60,374 nucleotides of DNA, from positions 1 through 60,374 of the forward strand of contig NZ_JAUASX010000027.1 of NCBI RefSeq assembly GCF_030345715.1, written 5' to 3'. This DNA is from Solimonas sp. SE-A11. GTDB taxonomy: Bacteria; Pseudomonadota; Gammaproteobacteria; Nevskiales; Nevskiaceae. Position numbers and translations under genes: made by a program. The notes under the pieces are model-generated. The model saw only the letters and a program-made list of their open reading frames with translations, was not told where the DNA came from and ran no database searches. Shown one piece after another: positions 11,746 to 23,707 of the stretch (position 1 is its first letter; each line of letters opens with the position of its first letter).

Positions 11746-11788
11746 ACGAGAAAGCCCCGCGTCGCTGGCGATCGCGGGGCTTTCTCGT
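11746..11788 (-). terminator. purH terminator
   Basis: ACGAGAAAGCCCCGC and its inverse GCGGGGCTTTCTCGT form a 15-base stem just after the purH stop. The stem carries AAAG/CTTT arms, giving a partial U-run in either direction, so it may serve both purH and the convergent phzF-like gene. Confidence 0.75.
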
Positions 11789-11801
11789 CGTACTTTGGCT
11801 T

Positions 11802-13364
<1,563 letters not shown>

Positions 13365-13387
13365 ATGGGTTGCCTAGGTTGCTTCAA

Positions 13388-13414
13388 AGAAAAACCGCGC
13401 CTGGGAGCGCGGTC
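13388..13414 (-). terminator. hairpin between fis and purH
   Basis: Read on the minus strand, ACCGCGC and GCGCGGT pair around TCCCAG and are followed by TTTTTCTTTG, an intrinsic-terminator form. It lies between the fis stop and the purH start, so it could partially separate fis from purH transcription. Confidence 0.65.
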
Positions 13415-13431
13415 GGTTCGATTGTCTGTGC

Positions 13432-13695
13432 TTACAGCGCCGTTGGCTTGATCTTGTACTGCTTGAGCTTCTTTCGCAGCGTCGCGCGGTTCAGGCCGAG
13501 CATCTCGGCGGCCTTGGACTGGTTGCCGTCGCAGTACTTCAGCGTGGCGCGCAGCAGCGGCGGCTCCACCTGGTCGAGGATGGTGTCGTACAGGTTCTTG
13601 GGCGCATGTCCGTTGAGCGCACGGAAATAATCATCCAGACACTCGGCGACCGAATGGTTCAGTGGCTTGATGTCTGAAATCTTGTAAGCGGACAT
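13432..13695 (-). CDS. fis: DNA-binding protein Fis
   Basis: Fis is a homodimeric nucleoid protein that bends DNA, activates rRNA promoters and acts in site-specific recombination. The 87-residue product has the conserved C-terminal helix-turn-helix GNQSKAAEMLGLNRATLRKK and the preceding LYDTILDQVEPPLLRATL helix B. In many gammaproteobacteria fis follows dusB; here it follows prmA, and purH comes after it. Confidence 0.96.
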   Translation of the reverse strand: MSAYKISDIKPLNHSVAECLDDYFRALNGHAPKNLYDTILDQVEPPLLRATLKYCDGNQSKAAEMLGLNRATLRKKLKQYKIKPTAL

Positions 13696-13807
13696 GGAGT
13701 CTTCCTTGACGCGCCCTGCGCGTGGCGAGCCAGAAAAAAGCGGGCGGCAATAATACTCCCGCAGCGTTCGGGAAAGAAGCTCGGAATTTGCAGTCGTTTG
13801 TAACGTC

Positions 13808-15133
13808 TCAGCTTGACAAGCGACGCTGCAGCATGTCGTCGATGAACCGTTGCCAGGTTTCGTCCGGTGTCCACACCCTGTGCAGATCCTGCGAAGCCGC
13901 TTCCACAGTCTCGCCCAAGTTCAGGACGCGATGGAGAAACATGAAGGTGGACACGCGCATGTTGAGGGCGCAGTGGACGAACAGCTTCTGGTGTTTGTAC
14001 TGGTCCAGCAGGGCCACGAAGGCGTCGAAGTCTTCCGGGGTGGGACGTGTCCAGGTCACCGGCAGGTGGTGATAGGGCAGGCCCAACTCTGCGCAGATCT
14101 GCGGTTCGTCGCGCAGCCAGTTCGACGAGGCCTCGGTGGCCAGGTTGATGATGGCGGCGTAGCCGGCTCGGGCCAGTACGGGGAAGTGCTGCGGCTGCGG
14201 CTGGCCGGCGGTGGCGATGTACTCGCCGTGGCGGCGGAAGCTGACCAGGGCCGGCATGCGGCACTGGGCGCTGATGCGGGTCCAGCCCTCCTTGCTGACG
14301 TCGTCGTGGAAGTCGAACCAGGCTTCGTAGACGCCGTGGATCTCCTCGGCATGGCGGTCCAGCAGGCCGGCCAGCACCAACTCGCCGCCGGGGCGGATCG
14401 ACGAGGCCAGCAGCGGCGCCAGGTGCATCAGCGGGTTGGCCAGGATGTTGGCCAGCACGATATCGGCGGGGAAGGGCACGAAGGCGTCCGGCAGCATCGT
14501 CTTCACGCGGTCGGCCACGCCGTTCTGCTCGGCGTTGTCGCGCGTGGCCAGCAGGGCCTGCGGGTCGATGTCCACGCAGATCGCCTTCTCGGCGCCGAGC
14601 AGCAGCGCGGCGATGGCCAGGATGCCGGAGCCGCAGCCGAAGTCGAGCACGGTCTTGCCGCGCAGGTCCTGGCCGGACAGCCATTCCAGGCACAGCGCCG
14701 TGGTGGGATGGGTGCCGGTGCCGAAGGCCAGGCCCGGGTCCAGCTTGAGCACCGTGGCCTGCGCGTCCGTGACCTCGCCGAGCTTCTCATGCGGCACCAC
14801 CCAGAAGTGCTCGCCGAAGCGCAGCGGCGGGCAGTCCTTGAGCCACACGCGCACCCAGTCCTGGTCCTCGATCAGCTCGGTCTTGAAGGTTGCCTCGGCG
14901 CCGTCCGGCAGCAGCTCGCGCAGGGCGGCGATCACCGGCTCCAGGTCCGTGTGTTCGGGGAACAGGCCCAGGGTCACGGTGTTGCGCCACAGCGGCGTCT
15001 CGCCCGGTGCCGGCTCCAGCACCGGGTCGTCTTCGGCGTCGACCATGCTCACCGCGCTGGCGCCGTTGGCCAGCAGGATTTCATCGGCAAACTCGGGGTT
15101 TGCGCTGGAAACGCGCAGTTGCAGCCAGGCCAT
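13808..15133 (-). CDS. prmA: Ribosomal protein L11 methyltransferase PrmA fused to a tyrosine-phosphatase-like domain
   Basis: PrmA methylates ribosomal protein L11 with SAM. Residues 1 to about 290 are a full-length PrmA: GTGTHPTT at 138-145, SAM motif DFGCGSG at 164-170, NILANPL at 229-235, and the usual last strand GWTRIS at 283-288. The family normally stops there (about 293 residues), but this 441-residue frame continues without a stop into a second domain. Residues 304-404 (EYIATAGQPQ, AAIINLA, FVHCALNMRVSTFMFLHRV) match the DUF442-type protein tyrosine phosphatase-like family, with C388 and R393 separated by four residues instead of the classical five. No stop in another frame near the join suggests a simple frameshift. 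The start is two bases after the xseA stop. The fusion is seen directly; its function is unknown. Confidence 0.9.
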   Translation of the reverse strand: MAWLQLRVSSANPEFADEILLANGASAVSMVDAEDDPVLEPAPGETPLWRNTVTLGLFPEHTDLEPVIAALRELLPDGAEATFKTELIEDQDWVRVWLKDCPPLRFGEHFWVVPHEKLGEVTDAQATVLKLDPGLAFGTGTHPTTALCLEWLSGQDLRGKTVLDFGCGSGILAIAALLLGAEKAICVDIDPQALLATRDNAEQNGVADRVKTMLPDAFVPFPADIVLANILANPLMHLAPLLASSIRPGGELVLAGLLDRHAEEIHGVYEAWFDFHDDVSKEGWTRISAQCRMPALVSFRRHGEYIATAGQPQPQHFPVLARAGYAAIINLATEASSNWLRDEPQICAELGLPYHHLPVTWTRPTPEDFDAFVALLDQYKHQKLFVHCALNMRVSTFMFLHRVLNLGETVEAASQDLHRVWTPDETWQRFIDDMLQRRLSS

Positions 15134-15135
15134 GG

Positions 15136-16520
15136 TTATTTCTTCTCGGGATGAATCTGGTTGACGGTGGCCTCGACCGCGCCGCGGCCGAGCAGGATCT
15201 GCAGCGCGTCGCCGGGGGTGGCCTGCGCGGCGTGGGTCAGGGCGCGGCCCTGGGCATCGAGTGCAATGGCGTAGCCGCGCTCCAGCACGGCTCGCGGGTT
15301 GAGGCTGGCCAGTAGCGAATCGGTGCGCGCCAGCCGTGCCTGCGCCTGCTGCAGCGACAGGCCCAGGCGTCCGCGCAGCAGGTCCTGCGCATGGTCCAGC
15401 TTGCGCCGCTGCTGCGCGATGGCCAGCAGCGGCGTGGCCGTGCCCAGGCGTGCCTGCAGGTGCTGGCGCCGCTGGCCGCCGCGTTCCAGACGCTGCAGCA
15501 CCGCGCCCTGCAGGCGGGTGGCGAGTTCGTCGAGCCGCTGCGCGGCATCGCGCAGGCGGCGGCCGGGGTGCAGCAATTCCAGGCGGCGGACCTGCCGCTC
15601 CAGGCGCTCGCCGTCCTGGCGCAGGGCGCGTTGCAGGGCTTGCGCCAGGCTGCGCTCTCGCGCCAGCAGGCGTTCCGCCCATTCGCCGATGTCCGGGCTC
15701 ACCGCCTCGGCCGCGCCGGTGGGCGTGGGAGCGCGATGGTCCGCGGCGAAGTCGGCGATGGTGAAGTCGATCTCGTGGCCCACGCCGCTGACCACCGGCA
15801 CCGGGCAGGCGCGGATGGCGTGGGCCAGGCCCTCGTCATTGAAGGCCCAGAGGTCTTCCAGCGAGCCGCCGCCGCGGGCCAGGATGATGACGTCGGGCTG
15901 GGCGCCGGGCAGGTCGCGCAGCGCCCGGATCATGGCCGGCGCCGCCTCGGCGCCCTGCACCGGCACGGCGGCCAGGATCACCTCGGCCAGCGGGAAGCGG
16001 CGCGACAGGGTGCTTAATATGTCCTGCAGGGCGGCGCCGGTGCCGGAGGTGATGACACCGATGCGGCGCGGCACCGCCGGCAGGTCGCGCTTGAGGTGTT
16101 CGTCGAACAGTCCTTCAGAGGCCAGCCGGCGCTTCAGCTCCTCGAAGGCGCGCAGCAGGGCGCCCTGGCCGGCCGGCTCCATGTGTTCCACCACCAGTTG
16201 CAGGTCGCCGCGGGCCGGGTAGACCGTGACCTGGGCACGCAGCAGCACCAGGTCGCCGTCGCGGGGCGGCGGGCGCACATGCAGGTTGGCGTTGCGGAAC
16301 ATGGCGCAGCGCAGCTGGGCGCGGGCGTCCTTGACCGTGAAATACCAGTGGCCCGAGGCCGGGCGGGACAGATTGGAGATTTCCCCCTGGATCCAGACCC
16401 GCGGCAGGCTGTCTTCCAGCAGCCCGCGCAGGGTCTCGGCCAGCTCGGAGACCTGGTAGACGGTACGGCGGGCGGGGTCCTGGGGGCGGTCGGATGGCGG
16501 CATGAATAATGTCCGGGCCA

Positions 16521-16521
<1 letters not shown>
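15136..16521 (-). CDS. xseA: Exodeoxyribonuclease VII large subunit XseA
   Basis: XseA with small subunits XseB degrades single-stranded DNA in both directions to oligonucleotides. The 461-residue product shows the N-terminal OB fold ([22 protein letters not shown], then [20 protein letters not shown]-like segment), the catalytic-core blocks [30 protein letters not shown] and [20 protein letters not shown], and a coiled-coil C-terminal region. Either the ATG at 16521 or that at 16503 could be the start. It is divergent from guaB across 51 bases; xseB is not in the window. Confidence 0.96.
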
Positions 16522-18036
<1,515 letters not shown>

Positions 18037-18045
18037 GAGAACCAC

Positions 18046-18068
18046 GCCCCGGCCTCGCCGGGGCTTTT
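18046..18068 (+). terminator. hairpin in the guaB-guaA gap
   Basis: GCCCCGGC and GCCGGGGC pair around CTC and are followed by TTTTC, directly before the guaA start. It looks like a weak intrinsic terminator or attenuator inside the guaBA operon. Confidence 0.65.
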
Positions 18069-18071
18069 CAC

Positions 18072-19652
<1,581 letters not shown>

Positions 19653-19665
19653 CGGGAACTGCGCA

Positions 19666-19702
19666 GAAAAAAGCCCCACGCATTGCGTGGGGCTTTTTTT
19701 TT
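19666..19702. terminator. bidirectional terminator between guaA and the alpha/beta hydrolase gene
   Basis: AAAAAAGCCCCACGC and GCGTGGGGCTTTTTTTTT form a 15-base stem with A and T tracts on each side, so it can stop transcription from both convergent genes. The last bases overlap the stop codon of the hydrolase gene. Confidence 0.9.
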
Positions 19703-20628
19703 CAGCGCTTCAGGAATTCCAGCAGGTCCTGGTTAAGCCGATCCTTGTGCGTGTCCGGCAGCCCGTGTGGTGCGCCCGGGTAGACGATCAGCTTCGCGTT
19801 GCGGATCAGTTTCACCGCGGCCCGCGCGCTGGCGTCGATCGGAACCACCTGGTCGTCATCGCCGTGGATCAGCAGTGTCGGTACGTCGAACTTCTTCAGG
19901 TCACCGCGCAGGTCGGTGGCGGAGAACGCGGCGATCGAGTCGTAGGTGTTCTTGTGGCCGCCCTGCATGCCCTGCACCCAGAACGACTGGATCAGGCCCT
20001 GCGAGGGCTTGGCGCCCGGCCGGTTGTAGCCGTAGAAGGGGCCGGAGGCGAGGTCCAGGTAGAGTTGCGAGCGGTTGGCCAGCGACGCCTGGCGCAGGCC
20101 GTCGAACACCTCCAGCGGCGTGCCGGATGGATTGTCCGGAGTCTTCAGCATCAGCGGCGTCACCGCGCTGACCAGCACCGCCTTCTTCACGCGGGACGTG
20201 CCATGGCGGCCGATGTAGCGCGCCACCTCGCCGCCACCGGTGGAGAAGCCCACCAGCGTGACATTCTTCAGGTCCAGCGTCTCGATCACGGCGGCGAGGT
20301 CGTCGGCGTAGTGGTCCATGTCATTGCCGTCCCAGGGCTGGCTGGAGCGGCCATGGCCTCGCCGGTCATGCGCGACTACGCGGTAACCCTTGGACGCCAG
20401 GAACATCATCTGCGATTCCCAACTGTCCGAGCTCAGCGGCCAGCCGTGGCTGAAGGTCACGACCTGGCCGTCACGCGGGCCCCAGTCCTTGTAGTAGAGC
20501 TGCACGCCATCGCGGGTGGTGAGGGTGCTGGCGGTCTTTTCGATGGCCGCGGGAGAGGCCGCTTGGGCGTTGAGGCTGGCCGCGAGCGCCAGGGCCGGCA
20601 GCAGCAGGAAGCGATGCAGGTTTTTCAT
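19702..20628 (-). CDS. Exported alpha/beta hydrolase, haloperoxidase/perhydrolase-like
   Basis: The 308-residue product has a Sec signal peptide ([20 protein letters not shown] then AQA, residues 1-23) and an alpha/beta-hydrolase domain close to cofactor-free haloperoxidases. Visible are the oxyanion [10 protein letters not shown], the nucleophile S129 in [12 protein letters not shown], the acid in [12 protein letters not shown] and the histidine in GAPHGLP. Family members act as esterases or perhydrolases; the true substrate is unknown. It lies 26 bases downstream of ohr on the same strand, so a peroxide-linked operon is possible. Most homologues are cytosolic, so the signal peptide is worth noting. 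Confidence 0.88.
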   Translation of the reverse strand: MKNLHRFLLLPALALAASLNAQAASPAAIEKTASTLTTRDGVQLYYKDWGPRDGQVVTFSHGWPLSSDSWESQMMFLASKGYRVVAHDRRGHGRSSQPWDGNDMDHYADDLAAVIETLDLKNVTLVGFSTGGGEVARYIGRHGTSRVKKAVLVSAVTPLMLKTPDNPSGTPLEVFDGLRQASLANRSQLYLDLASGPFYGYNRPGAKPSQGLIQSFWVQGMQGGHKNTYDSIAAFSATDLRGDLKKFDVPTLLIHGDDDQVVPIDASARAAVKLIRNAKLIVYPGAPHGLPDTHKDRLNQDLLEFLKR

Positions 20629-20654
20629 GGTCAGGTTCCTGTAAGGGGCGGGGC

Positions 20655-21083
20655 TCAAACGGACAGCACCAGCGACACGTCGATGTTGCCGCGCGTGGCG
20701 TTGGAGTACGGGCAGACGATGTGCGCCTTGTCGACCAGCGCCTGCGCCTGCTGGCGATCCAGGCCTGGCAGGTTGATGCGCAGTTCCACCTCGATGCCGA
20801 AGCCGGTGGGGATCTGGCCGATACCAACGCGGCCGGTGATCTGCGTGCCGGCCGGCAGCGCGACCTTGGCCTGGCCCGCCACGAACTTCAGCGCGCCGAG
20901 GAAGCAGGCCGAGTAGCCGGCCGCGAACAATTGCTCCGGATTGGTGCCGGGACCACCGGCGCCGCCGAGCTCGCGCGGCGTGGACAGCTGCAGGTCCAGG
21001 ACGCCGTCGGAAGAGACGGAGCGGCCTTCGCGGCCCCCGGTGGAGGTGGCTTCGGCGGTGTAGAGGATCTTGGCGATGGACAT
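20655..21083 (-). CDS. ohr: Organic hydroperoxide resistance protein Ohr
   Basis: Ohr is a thiol peroxidase that reduces organic and fatty-acid hydroperoxides, recharged by lipoyl proteins. The 142-residue product begins [18 protein letters not shown], and has the peroxidatic cysteine C60 in [11 protein letters not shown] and the resolving C124 in [15 protein letters not shown], both in the Ohr-type context. The usual regulator OhrR (MarR family) is absent; instead an AraC-type gene is divergent. Confidence 0.94.
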   Translation of the reverse strand: MSIAKILYTAEATSTGGREGRSVSSDGVLDLQLSTPRELGGAGGPGTNPEQLFAAGYSACFLGALKFVAGQAKVALPAGTQITGRVGIGQIPTGFGIEVELRINLPGLDRQQAQALVDKAHIVCPYSNATRGNIDVSLVLSV

Positions 21084-21176
21084 GGTGGACTCCTGGTTTC
21101 GTTGGGCGGTGGTGCCAATCGGCAGGAGGAACTTTGCGCTCAGCTAAGATACGATTGGATGCAGAAAGTCCTGCAA

Positions 21177-21197
21177 ATTTGATCGGGAGTATCAAAT
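21177..21197 (+). promoter_or_regulatory. hairpin enclosing the ribosome site of the AraC gene
   Basis: ATTTGAT and ATCAAAT are perfect 7-base inverted arms around CGGGAGT. The GGGAG ribosome site sits in the loop and the first two bases of the ATG lie in the right arm. It could be an operator for a dimeric regulator or an RNA structure that tunes translation. Confidence 0.5.
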
Positions 21198-22023
21198 GGC
21201 CGACCGGCTCGCCGCCCTGCTGGAGCACTTCTCGGTCAGTGCGCGGGTGTTCCACGCCGGAGCCCTGTGTGGCGTCAACGACCTGGACGGCTCCGGCGAT
21301 ACCGGCCAGCTCCACCTGATCCGGCGGGGCAGGGTGGAGGTCCGCCACGGAAGCGGCCCGGCTGTGGAGATCACCCGCCCTAGCCTGCTGCTGTATCCCA
21401 GGCCTCTGGCGCATCGCTTCATCACCGATCCCGAGCAGGGGGCCGAGTTCGCCTGTGCCCAGCTCAGTTTCGGCGGCGAGGCCGCCAATCCCATCGCCGC
21501 GGCGCTGCCGGACTTCAGCTGCATGGCGCTGGACGAACTGCAGGGTGCCGAGGGCGTGCTGAGCCTGCTGTTCGAGGAAGCCTTCCAGCAGAACTGCGGG
21601 CGGCAACCGATGCTCAACCGCCTGTTCGAGGTGGTGCTGATCCAGGTGCTGCGGCAACTGATGGAGCAGGGCAGGGTGCAGGGCGGCATGCTCGCCGGCC
21701 TGTCGCACGCGCGCCTGCGCCATGCGCTGATCGCCATGCATGAGCAGCCCGCGCAGGACTGGTCGCTGGACGCGCTGGCCGAGGCCGCAGGCATGTCGCG
21801 TAGCGTCTTCGCCCGCAGCTTCCGCGAGGTGGTGGGCTGCACGCCGGGCGCCTACCTGCAGGCCTGGCGCATCGGCCTGGCGCAGCAGGCGCTGCGCCGT
21901 GGACGCTCACTGAAGATGATCGTCCACGACGTCGGCTACGGCAGCGAGGCGGCGTTGTCGCGTGTGTTCAAGGCGCAGACCGGGCTGTCGCCGCGGCAGT
22001 GGCGTCTCGAGCAGCGGGGCTGA
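21196..22023 (+). CDS. AraC family transcriptional regulator
   Basis: The 275-residue protein has an N-terminal cupin-type (AraC_binding_6-like) sensor domain (about 1-165) and a C-terminal double helix-turn-helix (about 170-270; [21 protein letters not shown] and [32 protein letters not shown]). It is divergent from ohr and the hydrolase gene across 112 bases, and is therefore the likely local regulator, though the ligand is unknown. A GGGAG ribosome site precedes the ATG and sits inside a palindrome. Confidence 0.92.
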   Translation: MADRLAALLEHFSVSARVFHAGALCGVNDLDGSGDTGQLHLIRRGRVEVRHGSGPAVEITRPSLLLYPRPLAHRFITDPEQGAEFACAQLSFGGEAANPIAAALPDFSCMALDELQGAEGVLSLLFEEAFQQNCGRQPMLNRLFEVVLIQVLRQLMEQGRVQGGMLAGLSHARLRHALIAMHEQPAQDWSLDALAEAAGMSRSVFARSFREVVGCTPGAYLQAWRIGLAQQALRRGRSLKMIVHDVGYGSEAALSRVFKAQTGLSPRQWRLEQRG

Positions 22024-22024
22024 A

Positions 22025-22594
22025 CTACTCCGCGCTCTCGGCGGCCAGCATCAGCGCATGCTCCCGCAGGTCCTGCGGCCATGCCTCCATCTGCTTGGCG
22101 AAGCGCGCGCGGTCGCCGGCGAACAGCGCGCGAATCGCTTCCTCGTAGCCCGGCAGGTCACCCGCCATCGCTGACATGAAGTGATACGCCCGCTCCTGGG
22201 CCTGTCGCTCGCGGCCCTTGTCGCCCTGCGCGCGCCGCGCCTCCTCTACCAGCTTGCGTAGCGCCACCGAGGCACCGCCAGGCTGGGCCGACAGCCACTC
22301 CCAGTGTCGTGGCAGCAGCGTCACCTCGCGCGCCACCACGCCCAGCTTCGGGCGCCCGCGTCCCTTGGCCGTCTCCGCCGCAGCTTCCGGCGTGGCGGGT
22401 GCCAGGCGCCCGGCCAGTTCTTCGTCGCTGCCGCGCAGGTCCACGTCAATGGAGCGGCCAGTGTCGTCGTTGAAGATCAGCACCGGCCCCGGAGCGGACT
22501 GGGCCAGCGCGCGGCGCACCACGAGGGCGACCGCGGACAGCGGTCCGGAGGTCAGGCGGCGAGGGCCATCAAAAGCGGTAAAGGAAGGTGTCAT
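22025..22594 (-). CDS. DUF2239 family protein
   Basis: The 189-residue product matches DUF2239: FTAFDGPRRLTSGPL at the N-terminus, VLIFNDDTGRSIDVDLRG, the basic segment KGRGRPKLGVVAREVTLLPRHWEWL, and a helical C-terminus. The GRPKLGVVAREVTLLPRHW block resembles a DNA-binding stretch found in several small regulators, but no function is established. It ends one base from the convergent AraC gene. A strong CCCGGG-centred palindrome lies 23 bases upstream of the start. Confidence 0.85.
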   Translation of the reverse strand: MTPSFTAFDGPRRLTSGPLSAVALVVRRALAQSAPGPVLIFNDDTGRSIDVDLRGSDEELAGRLAPATPEAAAETAKGRGRPKLGVVAREVTLLPRHWEWLSAQPGGASVALRKLVEEARRAQGDKGRERQAQERAYHFMSAMAGDLPGYEEAIRALFAGDRARFAKQMEAWPQDLREHALMLAAESAE

Positions 22595-22616
22595 GGGTAA
22601 GCCTGTATCGGGATTG

Positions 22617-22640
22617 CTATTTATACCCGGGCATAAATAG
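22617..22640. promoter_or_regulatory. 24-base palindrome, probable operator upstream of the DUF2239 gene
   Basis: CTATTTATACCC and GGGCATAAATAG are inverted arms that differ in a single pair. The site covers the lysR-type stop codon and lies 23 bases upstream of the DUF2239 start, in a promoter position. Confidence 0.6.
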
Positions 22641-23616
22641 GTCCGTCAATATTACCCGGGTTAAATTGGCGAGCATTCCTCGACCGAGAGGGGGTGCGAG
22701 GATCGAAACGCGCATCTCGCCCCAGCTCCGCTACCAGGAAATCCAGCACCGCCCGCACCCGCGCCGGCAGGCTGCCAGGTTTGCCCAGGTACACGGCGTG
22801 GATCGGCTCCACCTCCATCGGGTTGTACTTCTCCAGCACCGCCACCAGGCGCCCGGCATCCAGGTCGGCCTGCACGTGGTAGCGCGACAGGCGCGCGAGC
22901 CCCAGGCCGGCGACCGCCATCTGCCGCAGTGCCTCGCCGTCGCTGCTGCGCAGCCGGCCCTGCACCGGCACGTCCACCGGCCTGCCGGCGACACGCAGCG
23001 GCCAGTCCGGCACGCGGCGGCGGTAGCTGAAGTCGAGTTGCCGGTGGGCGCGCAGATCCTCGGGCTTCTTCGGCGTGCCGTGTTGCGCCAGGTAGGCGGG
23101 CGAGGCGACGATGACCTGCGTCGTCCCGCCCAGGCGCCGCGCCACCAGCGCCGACGACGGCAGCGGCCCCCAGCGCACCGCGATGTCGGCGCGCTCGTCG
23201 ATCAGGTCCACCACGCGGTCGGTCAGCGCCACGTCCAGCGCCAGCTGCGGGTACTGCTCCATGAAGCGGGGCAGCAGCGGCACCAGCACATGCGCGCCGA
23301 AGGAGGTGCTGGTGTTGATGCTCACGCGCCCGCGGGGAGTGGCATCGGCCGCCACGCCGCGTTCCGCCTCGTCCATGTCCGCCAGCACGCGTTGGCTGGA
23401 CTCGTAGAACTGCTGGCCCTCGGCGGTGAGCTGCAGCTTGCGAGTGGAGCGGTGCACCAGCTGGGTGCCGAGCCGCGCCTCCAGCCGCCCCACCAGCTTG
23501 CTGATCGCCGAGGGCGTCAGGCCCAGGGCGCGGGCGGCGGCGGAGAAGCCGCCGCGGTCCACCACGCGGACAAAGGCCTCCATCTCGCCGGAGCGGTTGA
23601 TCTCGGTGCGGGCCAT
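22621..23616 (-). CDS. LysR family transcriptional regulator
   Basis: A 331-residue LysR-type regulator: N-terminal winged helix (SGEMEAFVRVVDRGGFSAAA, ALGLTPSAISKLVGRLEARL) and a C-terminal substrate-binding domain (about 95-300). The ATG at 23616 is chosen because GGAAA precedes it; an ATG four codons upstream at 23628 lacks a ribosome site. The C-terminal tail after about residue 300 is rich in R, N and G and runs through the palindromes upstream of DUF2239. It is divergent from the MFS gene and is the likely regulator of that exporter. Confidence 0.93.
   Translation of the reverse strand: MARTEINRSGEMEAFVRVVDRGGFSAAARALGLTPSAISKLVGRLEARLGTQLVHRSTRKLQLTAEGQQFYESSQRVLADMDEAERGVAADATPRGRVSINTSTSFGAHVLVPLLPRFMEQYPQLALDVALTDRVVDLIDERADIAVRWGPLPSSALVARRLGGTTQVIVASPAYLAQHGTPKKPEDLRAHRQLDFSYRRRVPDWPLRVAGRPVDVPVQGRLRSSDGEALRQMAVAGLGLARLSRYHVQADLDAGRLVAVLEKYNPMEVEPIHAVYLGKPGSLPARVRAVLDFLVAELGRDARFDPRTPSRSRNARQFNPGNIDGPIYARV
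22648..22667. promoter_or_regulatory. second CCCGGG-centred palindrome
   Basis: AATATTACCCGGGTTAAATT has arms matching at eight of ten positions. Its centre is about 29 bases from that of the first palindrome, close to three helical turns, and it lies in the last codons of the LysR gene. Confidence 0.45.
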
Positions 23617-23628
23617 GGCAGTTTCCAT

Positions 23629-23647
23629 TTGTGAATTGAAGTCACAA
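23629..23647. promoter_or_regulatory. probable LysR operator in the lysR-MFS gap
   Basis: TTGTGA and TCACAA are perfect 6-base arms separated by seven bases, 13 bases upstream of the chosen lysR start and within the 91-base divergent region. This matches the general T-N11-A form of LysR sites. Confidence 0.5.
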
Positions 23648-23707
23648 GTCTACGTCCAACGATCCGGATATTCATCGGAAGCCGCGAGGCATAGAGTGCC
23701 CGCCACT

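Larger units (their letters stand above)
11404..11801. other. 398-base intergenic region with repeats
   Basis: No supportable coding region lies between the convergent phzF-like gene and purH. It contains an imperfect hairpin repeat (11507-11588), two degenerate copies of a dispersed palindrome ending in GAACGG (11634-11717), and the purH terminator at 11746-11788. Confidence 0.6.
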
